DNA of 64,000 nucleotides from Candidatus Nanopelagicales bacterium (lineage in GTDB: Bacteria > Actinomycetota > Actinomycetes > S36-B12 > UBA5976): positions 1 through 64,000 of the forward strand of contig JAOATY010000010.1 in the NCBI GenBank assembly GCA_030157865.1, read 5' to 3'. Shown one piece after another: positions 47,801 to 54,809 of the stretch (the first letter of the stretch is position 1; each line of letters opens with the position of its first letter). The translations under genes and the position numbers were made by a program. The notes beneath the pieces were generated by a model. It ran no database searches. It saw only the letters and a program-made list of their open reading frames with translations, and had not been told where the DNA came from.

Positions 47801-48370
47801 ATTTGAGCCATCTGGACTTTGATAGTGCGTAGCGATTTCTAAGTAAGTCCGAACGCCATGATCTTGCCAAGTTCGCAAATGATCTAAGGCCCGATCTGGT
47901 CTGCGATTAAGAATGTTGTAACCGATGTCAGAACGTGGTCCGAGTAATGCAATCAATCCATGCTCACCAGCAAGCTGTAACAATTCTTGGCGATTAATTT
48001 CTGGATCTTCACGAGAATCTTTATGAGCTTGGGAAATAACAGCACATAAACCAGCCCAACTAAGTTTGTCGTGCGCCAACAGAGTTACTCGTGGTCGCTC
48101 TGGTTTAACCCACTTTCCACCGTGCGCTGGAGTTGGCAAGTACGGCTGTGGAGTTTCCAGTGCAATGTCGACCCCAAGAATCGGTGAAACATCTGCGCTG
48201 GCGCAAGCGTGAATAAAACTGACTGCACCGGCTACCGTTTCTCGATCGGTTAAAGCAATTGCGGTTTGTCCGAATTCAGCTGCGCGTACCACCAAGTCTT
48301 GAGGCGTGCTTGTGCCATAACGCATCGATAGTGCTGATGCCACATGCAGATGAATAAAGTCCTGAACCAT
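44879..48370 (-). CDS. dnaE2: error-prone DNA polymerase DnaE2
   Basis: Second C-family polymerase, used for damage-induced mutagenesis. 1163 residues; PHP-like domain (FIHLHVASALSMRYGTS) in the DnaE2 form, polymerase core with RGSGAGSFINHLLG and catalytic PDIDIDV (Asp426, Asp428), and a C-terminal OB fold (VLIAGVKVATQTPPI). The Ala for His at the fourth position of HLHVAS is typical of DnaE2. It follows the HEPN gene by 15 bases. Confidence 0.95.
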   Translation of the reverse strand: MVQDFIHLHVASALSMRYGTSTPQDLVVRAAEFGQTAIALTDRETVAGAVSFIHACASADVSPILGVDIALETPQPYLPTPAHGGKWVKPERPRVTLLAHDKLSWAGLCAVISQAHKDSREDPEINRQELLQLAGEHGLIALLGPRSDIGYNILNRRPDRALDHLRTWQDHGVRTYLEIATHYQSPDGSNLSDTFAARMLQWAIVHRTQAVLTNIVRYRDPKDSRIADVLDASRRQVALSNQATTSQAFLASSQHMSAIAQRVSSLVGDPRDIGQALLRQTVALGQECVIDPQSDLGMNQVYVPELSKLLPGETRSADSILQERCEVSFSNYLTDNSVTRDDDRRATRERLDSELSVIKKMGLAGYVLTVAQVVDMIREMKVRVAARGSGAGSFINHLLGISGVDPIKHNLLMERFISTLRPGLPDIDIDVESDRRIEIYQAIFDRFGDQRTTCVSMRETYRVRHAIRDVGAAMGMPPGEINTFAKSFPHIRARHIRSALAELPELRRSGIGVRAARGDLDQFLDLVEGLDGLPRHTALHPCGIVLSDLSLLQRTPVQPSAQEFPMSQFDKDDVEHMGLLKLDVLGVRMQSALAYAIDQVYQVQGPEAYGADSTGKINLESVPRDDPKTFELIQSTKTLGCFQIESPGQRELIGKFAPISFGDLITDISLFRPGPVKSDMITPFLRARQGWGMTDYMHPDLKDILTETSGVVVFHEQVMRIVSVMTGCSLEAADLIRRRMGDYEQLDEIREWFYGSLKSRNYELSVIEQVWDVLRAFASFGFCKAHAAAFALPTYQSAWFKTHHPAAFLAGVLTHDPGMYPKRLIADDARSFGVEILGLDVNVSKDTYLVEVTEVGSQGIRIPLSEVKGISEQEVADIISAQPYSSLADFVIRSKASRPIVERIILAGGFDALHESLVSRRDLLFHAAELSAEFKLKRTARSRIGNQISLGMQETAWIPELTGLPALSLADRVRYEIEVLGIDVSAHVMSFYRQMLTELNAVPADQLLTVRSQSSVLIAGVKVATQTPPIRSGKRVAFITLEDSTGPVDATFFEEAQDQYAATLFHSWLLLVSGTVRRTGPRGVSILANGCWELSEVYQHWKRGGVKAVEELIQNVPVHQLDPVAPTQIWEHASGFRSSPYADVRPAGSDIARSMRSAAKMAP

Positions 48371-48385
48371 AACTTGCTTTACGAC

Positions 48386-48871
48386 CTACTTGGCAGTCGC
48401 TGTAGTACGGCGCTTTAGTGGAATTACATTATTTGGAATCACAGCTTGCGCAGCGACATTAGTTGGCAAAGTTAACTGCCTTGAGACACCAAGTTTTTCC
48501 GAAACTAAATCAATGAATTCATGTGCATCTCGAACTAAGTCATCTGCTTCACGTGGTGTGACTGCGCCACCAAGACCAACTTCAGCAGCAGCGCGCTTAC
48601 CTGCACCGGCTGCAAAGTATTGTGCCCACTCGGTGAACTCGGGAGCGACCTTAGTTACTAAAGTCCAAACGCTCGTCGGTCTGCGGCTATTTGGTCTTGC
48701 GTAAGCTGCCAGCAAAGCTGCGGCCGCGCGTAATGCAGCAAGGTGTGCCGCAACGTATTTCTCGCCTGCGCGTGATGATGTGATTGCCGCATCTAGGCTG
48801 CGCAATGCGCCACCAAGTAAATCAATGCTGGCTACAGTTACCTGCACTTCTTCTGTTGTTTGAGCAGTCAT
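48386..48871 (-). CDS. SAV_6107-family HEPN-domain protein
   Basis: 161 residues, alpha-helical and Ala-rich. It matches the actinobacterial SAV_6107 HEPN family (EKYVAAHLAALRAAAALLAAYARP; SVWTLVTKVAPEFTEWAQYFAAGAGKRAAAEVG). HEPN domains are often nucleic-acid binding or RNases; a canonical RxxxxH RNase motif is not evident. Its fixed place before dnaE2 suggests an accessory role in translesion synthesis, which is inference. Confidence 0.75.
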   Translation of the reverse strand: MTAQTTEEVQVTVASIDLLGGALRSLDAAITSSRAGEKYVAAHLAALRAAAALLAAYARPNSRRPTSVWTLVTKVAPEFTEWAQYFAAGAGKRAAAEVGLGGAVTPREADDLVRDAHEFIDLVSEKLGVSRQLTLPTNVAAQAVIPNNVIPLKRRTTATAK

Positions 48872-48914
48872 GTTTCCTCCAATAGCTCTGTTAATAAAAT
48901 CTGTTAGTTAAAAA

Positions 48915-49253
48915 TCAATCCATTACGCGACGGATGAACCATCGCTGATCGCTGTTTGCTATGTCATACACGCCGGAATTAGGCGTGTCAGTGTCACAGG
49001 CGCCGGAGTTAGGCGTGCCCATGTCGCTGGCGCCGGAATTATTTTGCGTAGCCTGATCGGCTGCTTCAATGCGCCAGACTTGCCACTCTCGGGTTTGGCG
49101 AGTGCGCCACCAAGGAGCGGCCTCAAGCCAGCTGAACAAAATTGCCAGTACGACATACCTGCGGCCACGCCAACTAAACCAATTCGGCGCACCGTCGGTA
49201 TCGGTGTTCACATAAGCCAGGGATTTAGAGCTGGCGCCGTAGTTGCGGGACAT
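48915..49253 (-). CDS. DUF6504 protein, first gene of SOS operon, with internal tandem repeat
   Basis: 112 residues. The core FSWRGRRYVVLAILFSWLEAAPWWRT, EWQVWRIEA, GVYDI and RWFIRRVMD is typical of DUF6504 proteins encoded next to dnaE2/dinB in Actinobacteria. Between WRIEA and GVYDI is a ten-residue repeat (NSGASDMGTP, NSGACDTDTP, NSGVYDIANS) encoded by a 30-bp tandem repeat. ATG 49253 has AAAGG six bases upstream and lies just after a LexA box; longer starts would run through that box. Confidence 0.8.
   Translation of the reverse strand: MSRNYGASSKSLAYVNTDTDGAPNWFSWRGRRYVVLAILFSWLEAAPWWRTRQTREWQVWRIEAADQATQNNSGASDMGTPNSGACDTDTPNSGVYDIANSDQRWFIRRVMD
48971..49041. repeat. 30-bp tandem repeat, 2.4 copies, inside the DUF6504 gene
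   Basis: Units at 48971-49000 and 49001-49030, with a partial third at 49031-49041. Each starts CGCCGGAATTAGGCGTG or close to it and keeps the reading frame. Differences in the second half show the copies are not freshly duplicated. Confidence 0.9.
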
Positions 49254-49263
49254 ATCAAGCCTT

Positions 49264-49279
49264 TCGAACATTTGTTCGA
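49264..49279. promoter_or_regulatory. LexA SOS box
   Basis: TCGAAC-ATTT-GTTCGA is a perfect palindrome matching the Gram-positive/actinobacterial LexA consensus (TCGAAC-N4-GTTCGA). It lies 11 bases upstream of the DUF6504 start and next to a weak TATGCT -10-like element (49287-49282, minus). It should repress the DUF6504-HEPN-dnaE2-dinB operon until DNA damage. Confidence 0.92.
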
Positions 49280-49351
49280 ACAGCATAAGGCTAGCGGCAG
49301 ACAAGTTTCCAGTCTTTAGAAAAACCCACTTAAATCAGGGATTAAGCCTTG

Positions 49352-50452
49352 TTATAGCCCGTGGATCTGTGCAGCCTGCGCAATTCGGCCGGCCTGAACT
49401 TCAGTTAAAGCTTGATCTGGCAGGCGTTCATAGCCTGGACCAAATGGGTCATCGATCTCAGTCTTGACGCCAGACATGGCTTCCAAAACTGCCAATCCGC
49501 AATACGGAACGTAAGTCGGCGAGTAACCACCTTCGTGCGTCATCATTACTCGGCCTTCACAAACCTCATCGGCAACTGCAAGCAGCATTTCCGTTAACTG
49601 GCGATAGCCAGATGCCGTAACCAACATGCGACCAAGCGGATCAGAAGCACTGGCATCGAATCCGGATGCCACAACAATCACATCAGGATTAAATCTGCGA
49701 ATTGCTGGCAGTACTACTTTGTCTAAAGTTTCAACGTAGGCACCATTGCCAGAACCGGCTGGTAACGGAATGTTAATTACTGTTCCAGTTGCAGACTTGT
49801 CACCGACATCATCGATGAATCCGCTATCCGTTGGATACAGGTTGTCTTGATGAACAGATATGCAAAGCACGTTTGGATCTGAGTAGTAAATCTCTTGGGT
49901 GCCATTGCCGTGATGAACATCCCAGTCCACAACAACTACTCGCTGAACACCCATGGTTGCGCGAACATTTTCAATTGCAACGGCAGCGTTACCGAAAATG
50001 CAAAATCCCATGCCGGTGGATGGTCGAGCGTGGTGTCCAGGTGGGCGAACTAATGCATAGGCGTTATTCACTGTGCCATTCATTACTGCGCGCAAAGCTT
50101 CAATGGCTCCCCCGGCAGCAAGTAACGCAATGTCATATCCGCCATAACCAAATGGTGACTCGGTATCGCCAGCGTCGCCGCCCCTTGGGTTCAGGCTTTC
50201 GGCTTTAATGCGAGCTACGTGTTCAGGTGTATGAACTCGCAAGATGTCTTCTTCAGTTGCTGGGACTGCGGGAATTCGAACTAAGTCTTTAGTAAGTCCG
50301 GAGACTTCCAATAACGAAGCAAGTCGAACTTTAGTTTCGGCGCTTTCAAAGTGCTGGTACGGCTGAACTGTCGTGCTTGGGAATACGTGCCCAGCAAAAG
50401 TGCCAGTGTCGTGCCAGCCATAAAGTTCATTCCATACATACCCAGTTGTCAT
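49352..50452 (-). CDS. class II histone-deacetylase-fold amidohydrolase, possibly acetylpolyamine amidohydrolase
   Basis: 366 residues from ATG 50452 (AGAGG upstream). Zinc deacetylase motifs are complete: RPPGHHA (His140, His141), DWDVHHGNGT (Asp178, His180) and ASGFDAS (Asp266). Bacterial members of this fold deacetylate acetylpolyamines, acetoin-related substrates or proteins. Next to amine oxidoreductase and aminotransferase genes, removal of acetyl groups from acetylputrescine or a similar amine is the likeliest role, but substrate is inferred. Confidence 0.82.
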   Translation of the reverse strand: MTTGYVWNELYGWHDTGTFAGHVFPSTTVQPYQHFESAETKVRLASLLEVSGLTKDLVRIPAVPATEEDILRVHTPEHVARIKAESLNPRGGDAGDTESPFGYGGYDIALLAAGGAIEALRAVMNGTVNNAYALVRPPGHHARPSTGMGFCIFGNAAVAIENVRATMGVQRVVVVDWDVHHGNGTQEIYYSDPNVLCISVHQDNLYPTDSGFIDDVGDKSATGTVINIPLPAGSGNGAYVETLDKVVLPAIRRFNPDVIVVASGFDASASDPLGRMLVTASGYRQLTEMLLAVADEVCEGRVMMTHEGGYSPTYVPYCGLAVLEAMSGVKTEIDDPFGPGYERLPDQALTEVQAGRIAQAAQIHGL

Positions 50453-50495
50453 GCCTCTGACTTTACAACTCGGGCCAGAATTTAACTGTCGAATC

Positions 50496-51050
50496 CTATG
50501 CAAATCTTTCAAGCACATATTTAGTATCAACGACTGTGGCAAATTCACCATTTAAATTGGCGCCTGTCATGCGCATCACTTCATCAGCGGAAATAACTTT
50601 GCCATTTACATCCGTCATGTCATATGCCCGAGTTGCATCCAAAACAAAGGTGACTTCATAGCCAAGATTTCCTGCCATGCGCGCCGTTGTCTCGCAGCAA
50701 TGATTAGTTGTAATTCCACAGATCACCACATCGCGGTAATCATTCGCCTTTAACCATTCATGTAGGTCTGGTGTTCCATAAAAAGCAGAATTAACTGATT
50801 TAGAAATCAAGAGATCATGCTTACCTAGAACTCCCGATTGAAGCGCATTGCCAGGGCTATTTGGAGAAAGTTTTGAGTTTGGACTGACTGAATCATGGCG
50901 AACCAAAACAATAGGCGCTTCTTTTGTTCGCCATAAGTCAAGAAGTGACTTTATGTTTTCTTCACACTTTGGGTTCGCGCTATTTCCCCACGCAGGATCT
51001 AGGAATCCATCTTGGACATCGATCACAATTAGTACTGGCAACTGCTTCAT
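50496..51050 (-). CDS. isochorismatase-like cysteine hydrolase
   Basis: 184 residues with the cysteine hydrolase triad Asp11 (VIDVQDGF), Lys84 (LLISKSVNSAF) and Cys118 (GITTNHCCETTARM). Family members hydrolyse amides such as nicotinamide, N-carbamoyl amines or biuret. In this operon an amide or carbamoyl-amine substrate connected with amine use is plausible. Starts ten bases after the FAD oxidoreductase stop. Confidence 0.85.
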   Translation of the reverse strand: MKQLPVLIVIDVQDGFLDPAWGNSANPKCEENIKSLLDLWRTKEAPIVLVRHDSVSPNSKLSPNSPGNALQSGVLGKHDLLISKSVNSAFYGTPDLHEWLKANDYRDVVICGITTNHCCETTARMAGNLGYEVTFVLDATRAYDMTDVNGKVISADEVMRMTGANLNGEFATVVDTKYVLERFA

Positions 51051-51060
51051 GCCATTAACT

Positions 51061-52482
51061 TTAACTGTCGAATCCCATACCGAATCGATCAAGCGTGCGA
51101 AGCCAGATGTTTCGCTTACCTTGATTGCGATCGGCCTTATCGAGCGACCAGCGCGTGAAGTTAATTCCAGCTGACTTGAATGGCTCAGGCGGGAATGGGA
51201 TTGGCAAAGTGTTAACCATCTCAAGATTACGGCGATCAGTATCGCGATCTAGCAACTTATCGATGGACACTTGGGCACCGAACCGTGATGCCCCAACACC
51301 AAGTCCGGTGTAGCCAGCAACGTAAACAACTTTGTCATCCATCGCAGTTCCCCAGAAAGCGCTAAAGCGAGTGCAAGTATCGATCGCACCGCTCCAGGCA
51401 TACTCAAAGCGCAAACCTTCAAGCTGCGGGAACGTTGAGAAGAAGTGATCGGCTAATTTTGGCCAAGACTTTGTTGAATGTTCATGCTGCACACCAAAAC
51501 CACTGCGGAAATGATAAGTCGCGTCGTATCCACCCCAAAGAATTCGACCGTCTGCAGTTGGACGGTAGTAATGGAATTGATTACCGGTGTCGCTGACACC
51601 TTCATTGCCTGCCCAGCCAATGTCACGACGCTGTTGTTCGCTTAATGGTTCGGTAACGAGAACTGAATCGTAAACCGGAACGATCAAATACTTAAGGCGA
51701 CGAAGTAACGGTGGGAAGGCATTAGTTGCAAGTAAAACCTTTGGCGCCGTAACGCTTCCGAATTCTGTTTTTGCAGTGACTCGATCGCCGCGTTCGTCTA
51801 AGTCAACTACTTTGCTGTGTTCGTAAATGCGAACACCAAGTGAAAGCGCCACATCGCGAAGCCCCCAGGCCAAGCGAGCCGGATCACAAATCGCCACACT
51901 GTCAGGATCAAACAATGCGCCAAGGTAAGTCGGTGAATTCAAACGACGACGAGTTTCCGCTTGATCTAACCAAACCAGTTCTTCGCCATATGGTTTTGCC
52001 ACATCAACAAACTCTTGAAGTTCAGCGACTTGGTATTCCTCGGTAGCAACATCCATTTCGCCGACGCGCATCCAGTCACAATCAATCTTTCGATCGATTA
52101 CGAACTGTTCCATTTCATTTAAATTTTGTTGACCAAGTTGAGTCAGCTTCGCGATGTCATTTGGCCAGCGATCTAATCCATTGGAAAAACCATGAGTGAG
52201 TGATGCCGCTACGAAGCCGCCGTTTTGGCCGGAGGCCCCTCGCGCTACGGCATTGCCTTCAACTAAAACCACATCAAGATTTGGGTTGTGTTCTTTAGCT
52301 TCGATGGCCGCCCATAACCCGGTGAATCCTCCACCCACGATTAATAAGTCGGCGGTTAAGTTGCCAACAACACGTGAGGCATCATGTTCTGGCTCAACTT
52401 CGTCATCAAGCCAATAGGAGCCTTCCCAAACATCGGCCAGGGATGGCAAAACCTGCGGTGAAGGTGTGTGTGAAAAAACCAT
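51061..52482 (-). CDS. FAD-dependent amine oxidoreductase (DAO family, PuuB-like)
   Basis: 473 residues with the dinucleotide-binding LLIVGGGFTGLWAAIEA near residue 48, RGASGQNGGFV for FAD ribityl contact, and C-terminal VYVAGYTGLGVGASRFGA. Length and motifs fit D-amino-acid oxidase-like enzymes such as gamma-glutamylputrescine oxidoreductase. First gene of a three-gene minus-strand operon. A homologue is at 56898-58280, in the oppositely reading arm. Confidence 0.85.
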   Translation of the reverse strand: MVFSHTPSPQVLPSLADVWEGSYWLDDEVEPEHDASRVVGNLTADLLIVGGGFTGLWAAIEAKEHNPNLDVVLVEGNAVARGASGQNGGFVAASLTHGFSNGLDRWPNDIAKLTQLGQQNLNEMEQFVIDRKIDCDWMRVGEMDVATEEYQVAELQEFVDVAKPYGEELVWLDQAETRRRLNSPTYLGALFDPDSVAICDPARLAWGLRDVALSLGVRIYEHSKVVDLDERGDRVTAKTEFGSVTAPKVLLATNAFPPLLRRLKYLIVPVYDSVLVTEPLSEQQRRDIGWAGNEGVSDTGNQFHYYRPTADGRILWGGYDATYHFRSGFGVQHEHSTKSWPKLADHFFSTFPQLEGLRFEYAWSGAIDTCTRFSAFWGTAMDDKVVYVAGYTGLGVGASRFGAQVSIDKLLDRDTDRRNLEMVNTLPIPFPPEPFKSAGINFTRWSLDKADRNQGKRNIWLRTLDRFGMGFDS

Positions 52483-52725
52483 TGCAAAAGTCCAAACGAT
52501 TGGGTGAGCGAGGGCTCACTGGTGATCAGATGTGTCTGGCAAAACTCGCCAGCATTGTTTTCTGTCGGTATTCGCATTTTTGCGAATCCGGATCCCACCA
52601 GTCCCTCTCTATATGCGCTCTAGGCCTTAAGTTCCTAGTGCCAATCGGCCACCTCTACAGGTGATCCCCTTGCCCTTTCATTCTAAGCGCAAGTGAATTT
52701 GATATCAGGTAACTCGGAAAATAAA
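52483..52725 (-). promoter_or_regulatory. control region of the left-arm operon
   Basis: Contains the inverted pair ATTCGCA (52570-52576) / TGCGAAT (52581-52587), about 90 bases before the FAD oxidoreductase start. The leader has two small hairpins (GTGAGC/GCTCAC at 52504-52519, and CTGGC/GCCAG nearby). The TGCGAA unit recurs upstream of the lrp gene, suggesting one regulator for both arms. No confident -35/-10 pair seen. Confidence 0.5.
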
Positions 52726-52756
52726 AATGGGCACCTCGTCAAGAGATGCCCATTTT
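52724..52756 (-). terminator. terminator of the aldehyde dehydrogenase gene
   Basis: AAAATGGGCACCTC (52724-52737) pairs with GAGATGCCCATTTT (52743-52756) with one A.C mismatch around a five-base loop. Read on the minus strand it ends in a T-rich run (TTTTTATTTT), right for an intrinsic terminator just after the gene at 52767. Confidence 0.9.
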
Positions 52757-52766
52757 CAATAATTGA

Positions 52767-54107
52767 TTAACCGTTAATGCGGATTAGCTTCTTGTTTAGG
52801 AATTCTTCGATACCTAAAGGACCAAGTTCGCGGCCAAAGCCGGAACGCTTAGTACCGCCGAATGGAAGTTCCGGAGCATCCATACCGACACCGTTGACGT
52901 AAACCATTCCGGTGTCTAGAGCATCAGCAACACGAAGCGCTTGCTTGTCGTCTGTTGTGAATAGGTATGAACCCAAACCAAACGGTGAATCGTTAGCGAT
53001 ACGAATTGCATCAGCTTCATCCTTAGCGCGATGAATCTGGGCAACTGGACCGAATAGTTCCTCGCGGAAGATTTCGTTATCAGTAGATACGTCGGTTAGA
53101 ACGCCGGCTGGGAAGAACGCACCGTTACGATCGCCAGCGCTAACCAACTTCGCACCCTGCTTAACTGCGCGATTAACTTGCTCTTCAAGGATTTCGGCAG
53201 CGCGAACTGAGCTAAGTGGGCTGGAGATTTCAGCATCCATCATTGCAGTGGTGAACTTATCCAAGAATTCGTCATAAAGACTGTCTATGACGACCATGCG
53301 CTTTGCAGCGTTGCATGCCTGACCAGTGTTATCGATACGTGCAAAGACTGCTGATTCAACAACAGCATCCATGTCGTTTGTGCTCAACAGAATAAATGCA
53401 TCGGAACCACCAAGTTCGAGTACGCACTTCTTTAGGTGACGTCCTGCAATTTCTGCAACAGCAGCGCCAGCGCGTTCGGAGCCAGTTAGAGAAACACCAC
53501 GAACCGCAGGATGCGGGATCATGTCTGCAATTTGTTCATTCGATGCAAAGAGATTTACATAAACACCTTCAGGTGCGCCAGCGTCTGCAAAAATCTTGGC
53601 AATTGCAAGTGCAGACTCAGGGCACTGTGGAGCGTGCTTCAAAATTACGGTGTTACCAGCAACTAAGTTTGGTCCGGCAAAACGAGCGACCTGGTAAGCC
53701 GGGAAGTTCCACGGCATGATGCCAAGCAATGCGCCAACAGATGACTTGCGGATTACTGCAGAGCCTTCGCCGCCTGAAAGTTCAATTGGCATGTCAGCAA
53801 GCAGCGCAGCTGCGTTGTCTGCGTAGTACTGGTAGATGAATCCGGAGAATTCAACTTCGCCTGCAGCATCGGCTAATGGCTTTCCCATTTCGCGATTGAT
53901 GATCGCAGCTAGTTCATCCTGGCGATCAATATGAAGTTGGCCAATGCGGTGAACAATTGCAGCTCGCTCGGCAACTGGAACTTTGCTCCAAGCCTTATGG
54001 GCGTTGTCTGCGGCGACAATTGCTTCGTTGCACTGGGCATCGGTAGCGGTAGCGAATTCTTGTTCAACTACGCCGGTTGCCGGGTTAAGAACTTGGTATT
54101 GGCTCAT
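52767..54107 (-). CDS. NAD(P)-dependent aldehyde dehydrogenase, succinate-semialdehyde type
   Basis: 446 residues. Catalytic Cys265 in TGQACNAAKR and general base Glu231 in LELGG; MPWNFPAYQ cofactor-site motif and SLTGSERAG. Size and motifs fit short succinate-semialdehyde dehydrogenases (GabD/Sad type). With the neighbouring aminotransferase it could complete conversion of GABA or aminovalerate to the dicarboxylate. AAGGAAG precedes the ATG. Divergent from lrp across 224 bases. Confidence 0.88.
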   Translation of the reverse strand: MSQYQVLNPATGVVEQEFATATDAQCNEAIVAADNAHKAWSKVPVAERAAIVHRIGQLHIDRQDELAAIINREMGKPLADAAGEVEFSGFIYQYYADNAAALLADMPIELSGGEGSAVIRKSSVGALLGIMPWNFPAYQVARFAGPNLVAGNTVILKHAPQCPESALAIAKIFADAGAPEGVYVNLFASNEQIADMIPHPAVRGVSLTGSERAGAAVAEIAGRHLKKCVLELGGSDAFILLSTNDMDAVVESAVFARIDNTGQACNAAKRMVVIDSLYDEFLDKFTTAMMDAEISSPLSSVRAAEILEEQVNRAVKQGAKLVSAGDRNGAFFPAGVLTDVSTDNEIFREELFGPVAQIHRAKDEADAIRIANDSPFGLGSYLFTTDDKQALRVADALDTGMVYVNGVGMDAPELPFGGTKRSGFGRELGPLGIEEFLNKKLIRING

Positions 54108-54201
54108 GGGATCTTCCTTTTTAAAGACTGCCCTGGTTAGTGACAGTTTGGTTTAACGACTGTTGGGTCTGGATGATTCATTAAACAATACCCAAGGAAT
54201 A

Positions 54202-54224
54202 CCCCTGCTGTCAGGGGCTTTTTT
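54202..54224 (+). terminator. intrinsic terminator-like hairpin upstream of lrp
   Basis: CCCCTG (54202-54207), loop CTGT, CAGGGG (54212-54217), C, then six T. It is oriented to stop transcription running toward lrp, yet no plus-strand gene lies upstream. It may be an attenuator, the end of a short RNA, or a barrier against antisense transcription. Confidence 0.6.
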
Positions 54225-54252
54225 GCGATTTCTTGACCAAAATCTCTCAAAA

Positions 54253-54313
54253 CCTGCGAAATTCGCATCAATTTTCGGGAAATCCTGCGAAATCGCTTGT
54301 TTTTCCTACGAAA
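54253..54313. promoter_or_regulatory. array of CCTGCGAAA repeats, putative Lrp/AsnC operator
   Basis: CCTGCGAAA at 54253-54261, CCTGCGAAA at 54284-54292 and CCTACGAAA at 54305-54313: spacing 31 and 21 bp, three and two helical turns. The first is part of the palindrome TGCGAA-A-TTCGCA. Lrp-type octamers bind several phased sites on one face of DNA. The array lies between the divergent aldehyde dehydrogenase and lrp genes. Confidence 0.65.
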
Positions 54314-54331
54314 ACCCTTGAAACTAGATAC

Positions 54332-54790
54332 ATGTCTAAAGTTGCCGTGCTCGACGATGTTTCAAAAGCAATCATTGAGCAACTTCAGCAAGACGGTCGA
54401 CGTCCTTACGCCACTATCGGTAAGGCAGTTGGGCTATCTGAAGCTGCAGTACGTCAGCGGGTTAGCAAACTTCTGGAAACCGGAGTTATGCAGATCGTTG
54501 CCGTTACGGATCCACTTCAAGTTGGTTTTAATCGCGAAGCGATGATCGGCATCGAAGTAGATGGAGACATGGAAGCCGTCGCCGACGTGCTTTCTCAAAT
54601 GGATGAGATCAGCTACATCATCCTGACAGCAGGCAGCTTCGACATCATCCTTGAAGTTGTTTGTGAAGACGACGAAGCACTTCTTGAAGTGATCAATCGT
54701 AAGATCCGTGCGATTCCCGGGGTCCGCCGCACGGAAACATTCATGTATTTGAAACTGCGCAAGCAGAGTTATACATGGGGAACCCGCTAA
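54332..54790 (+). CDS. Lrp/AsnC-family transcriptional regulator
   Basis: 152 residues from ATG 54332: N-terminal winged helix-turn-helix (SKAIIEQLQQDGRRPYATIGKAVGLSEAAVRQRVSKL) and C-terminal RAM effector domain (about 70-145) ending GVRRTETFMYLKL. Such proteins sense amino acids or amines and control nearby catabolic genes. It leads the right-arm operon, 19 bases before the aminotransferase. The effector cannot be deduced. A start at 54233 would overlap the repeat array and is rejected. Confidence 0.93.
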   Translation: MSKVAVLDDVSKAIIEQLQQDGRRPYATIGKAVGLSEAAVRQRVSKLLETGVMQIVAVTDPLQVGFNREAMIGIEVDGDMEAVADVLSQMDEISYIILTAGSFDIILEVVCEDDEALLEVINRKIRAIPGVRRTETFMYLKLRKQSYTWGTR

Positions 54791-54809
54791 CTAAAACATT
54801 GGATACGTA

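Noticed and set aside
48971-49041. CRISPR-like repeat
   Set aside because: Units are directly adjacent without spacers, few in number, and keep a reading frame; it is a coding tandem repeat.
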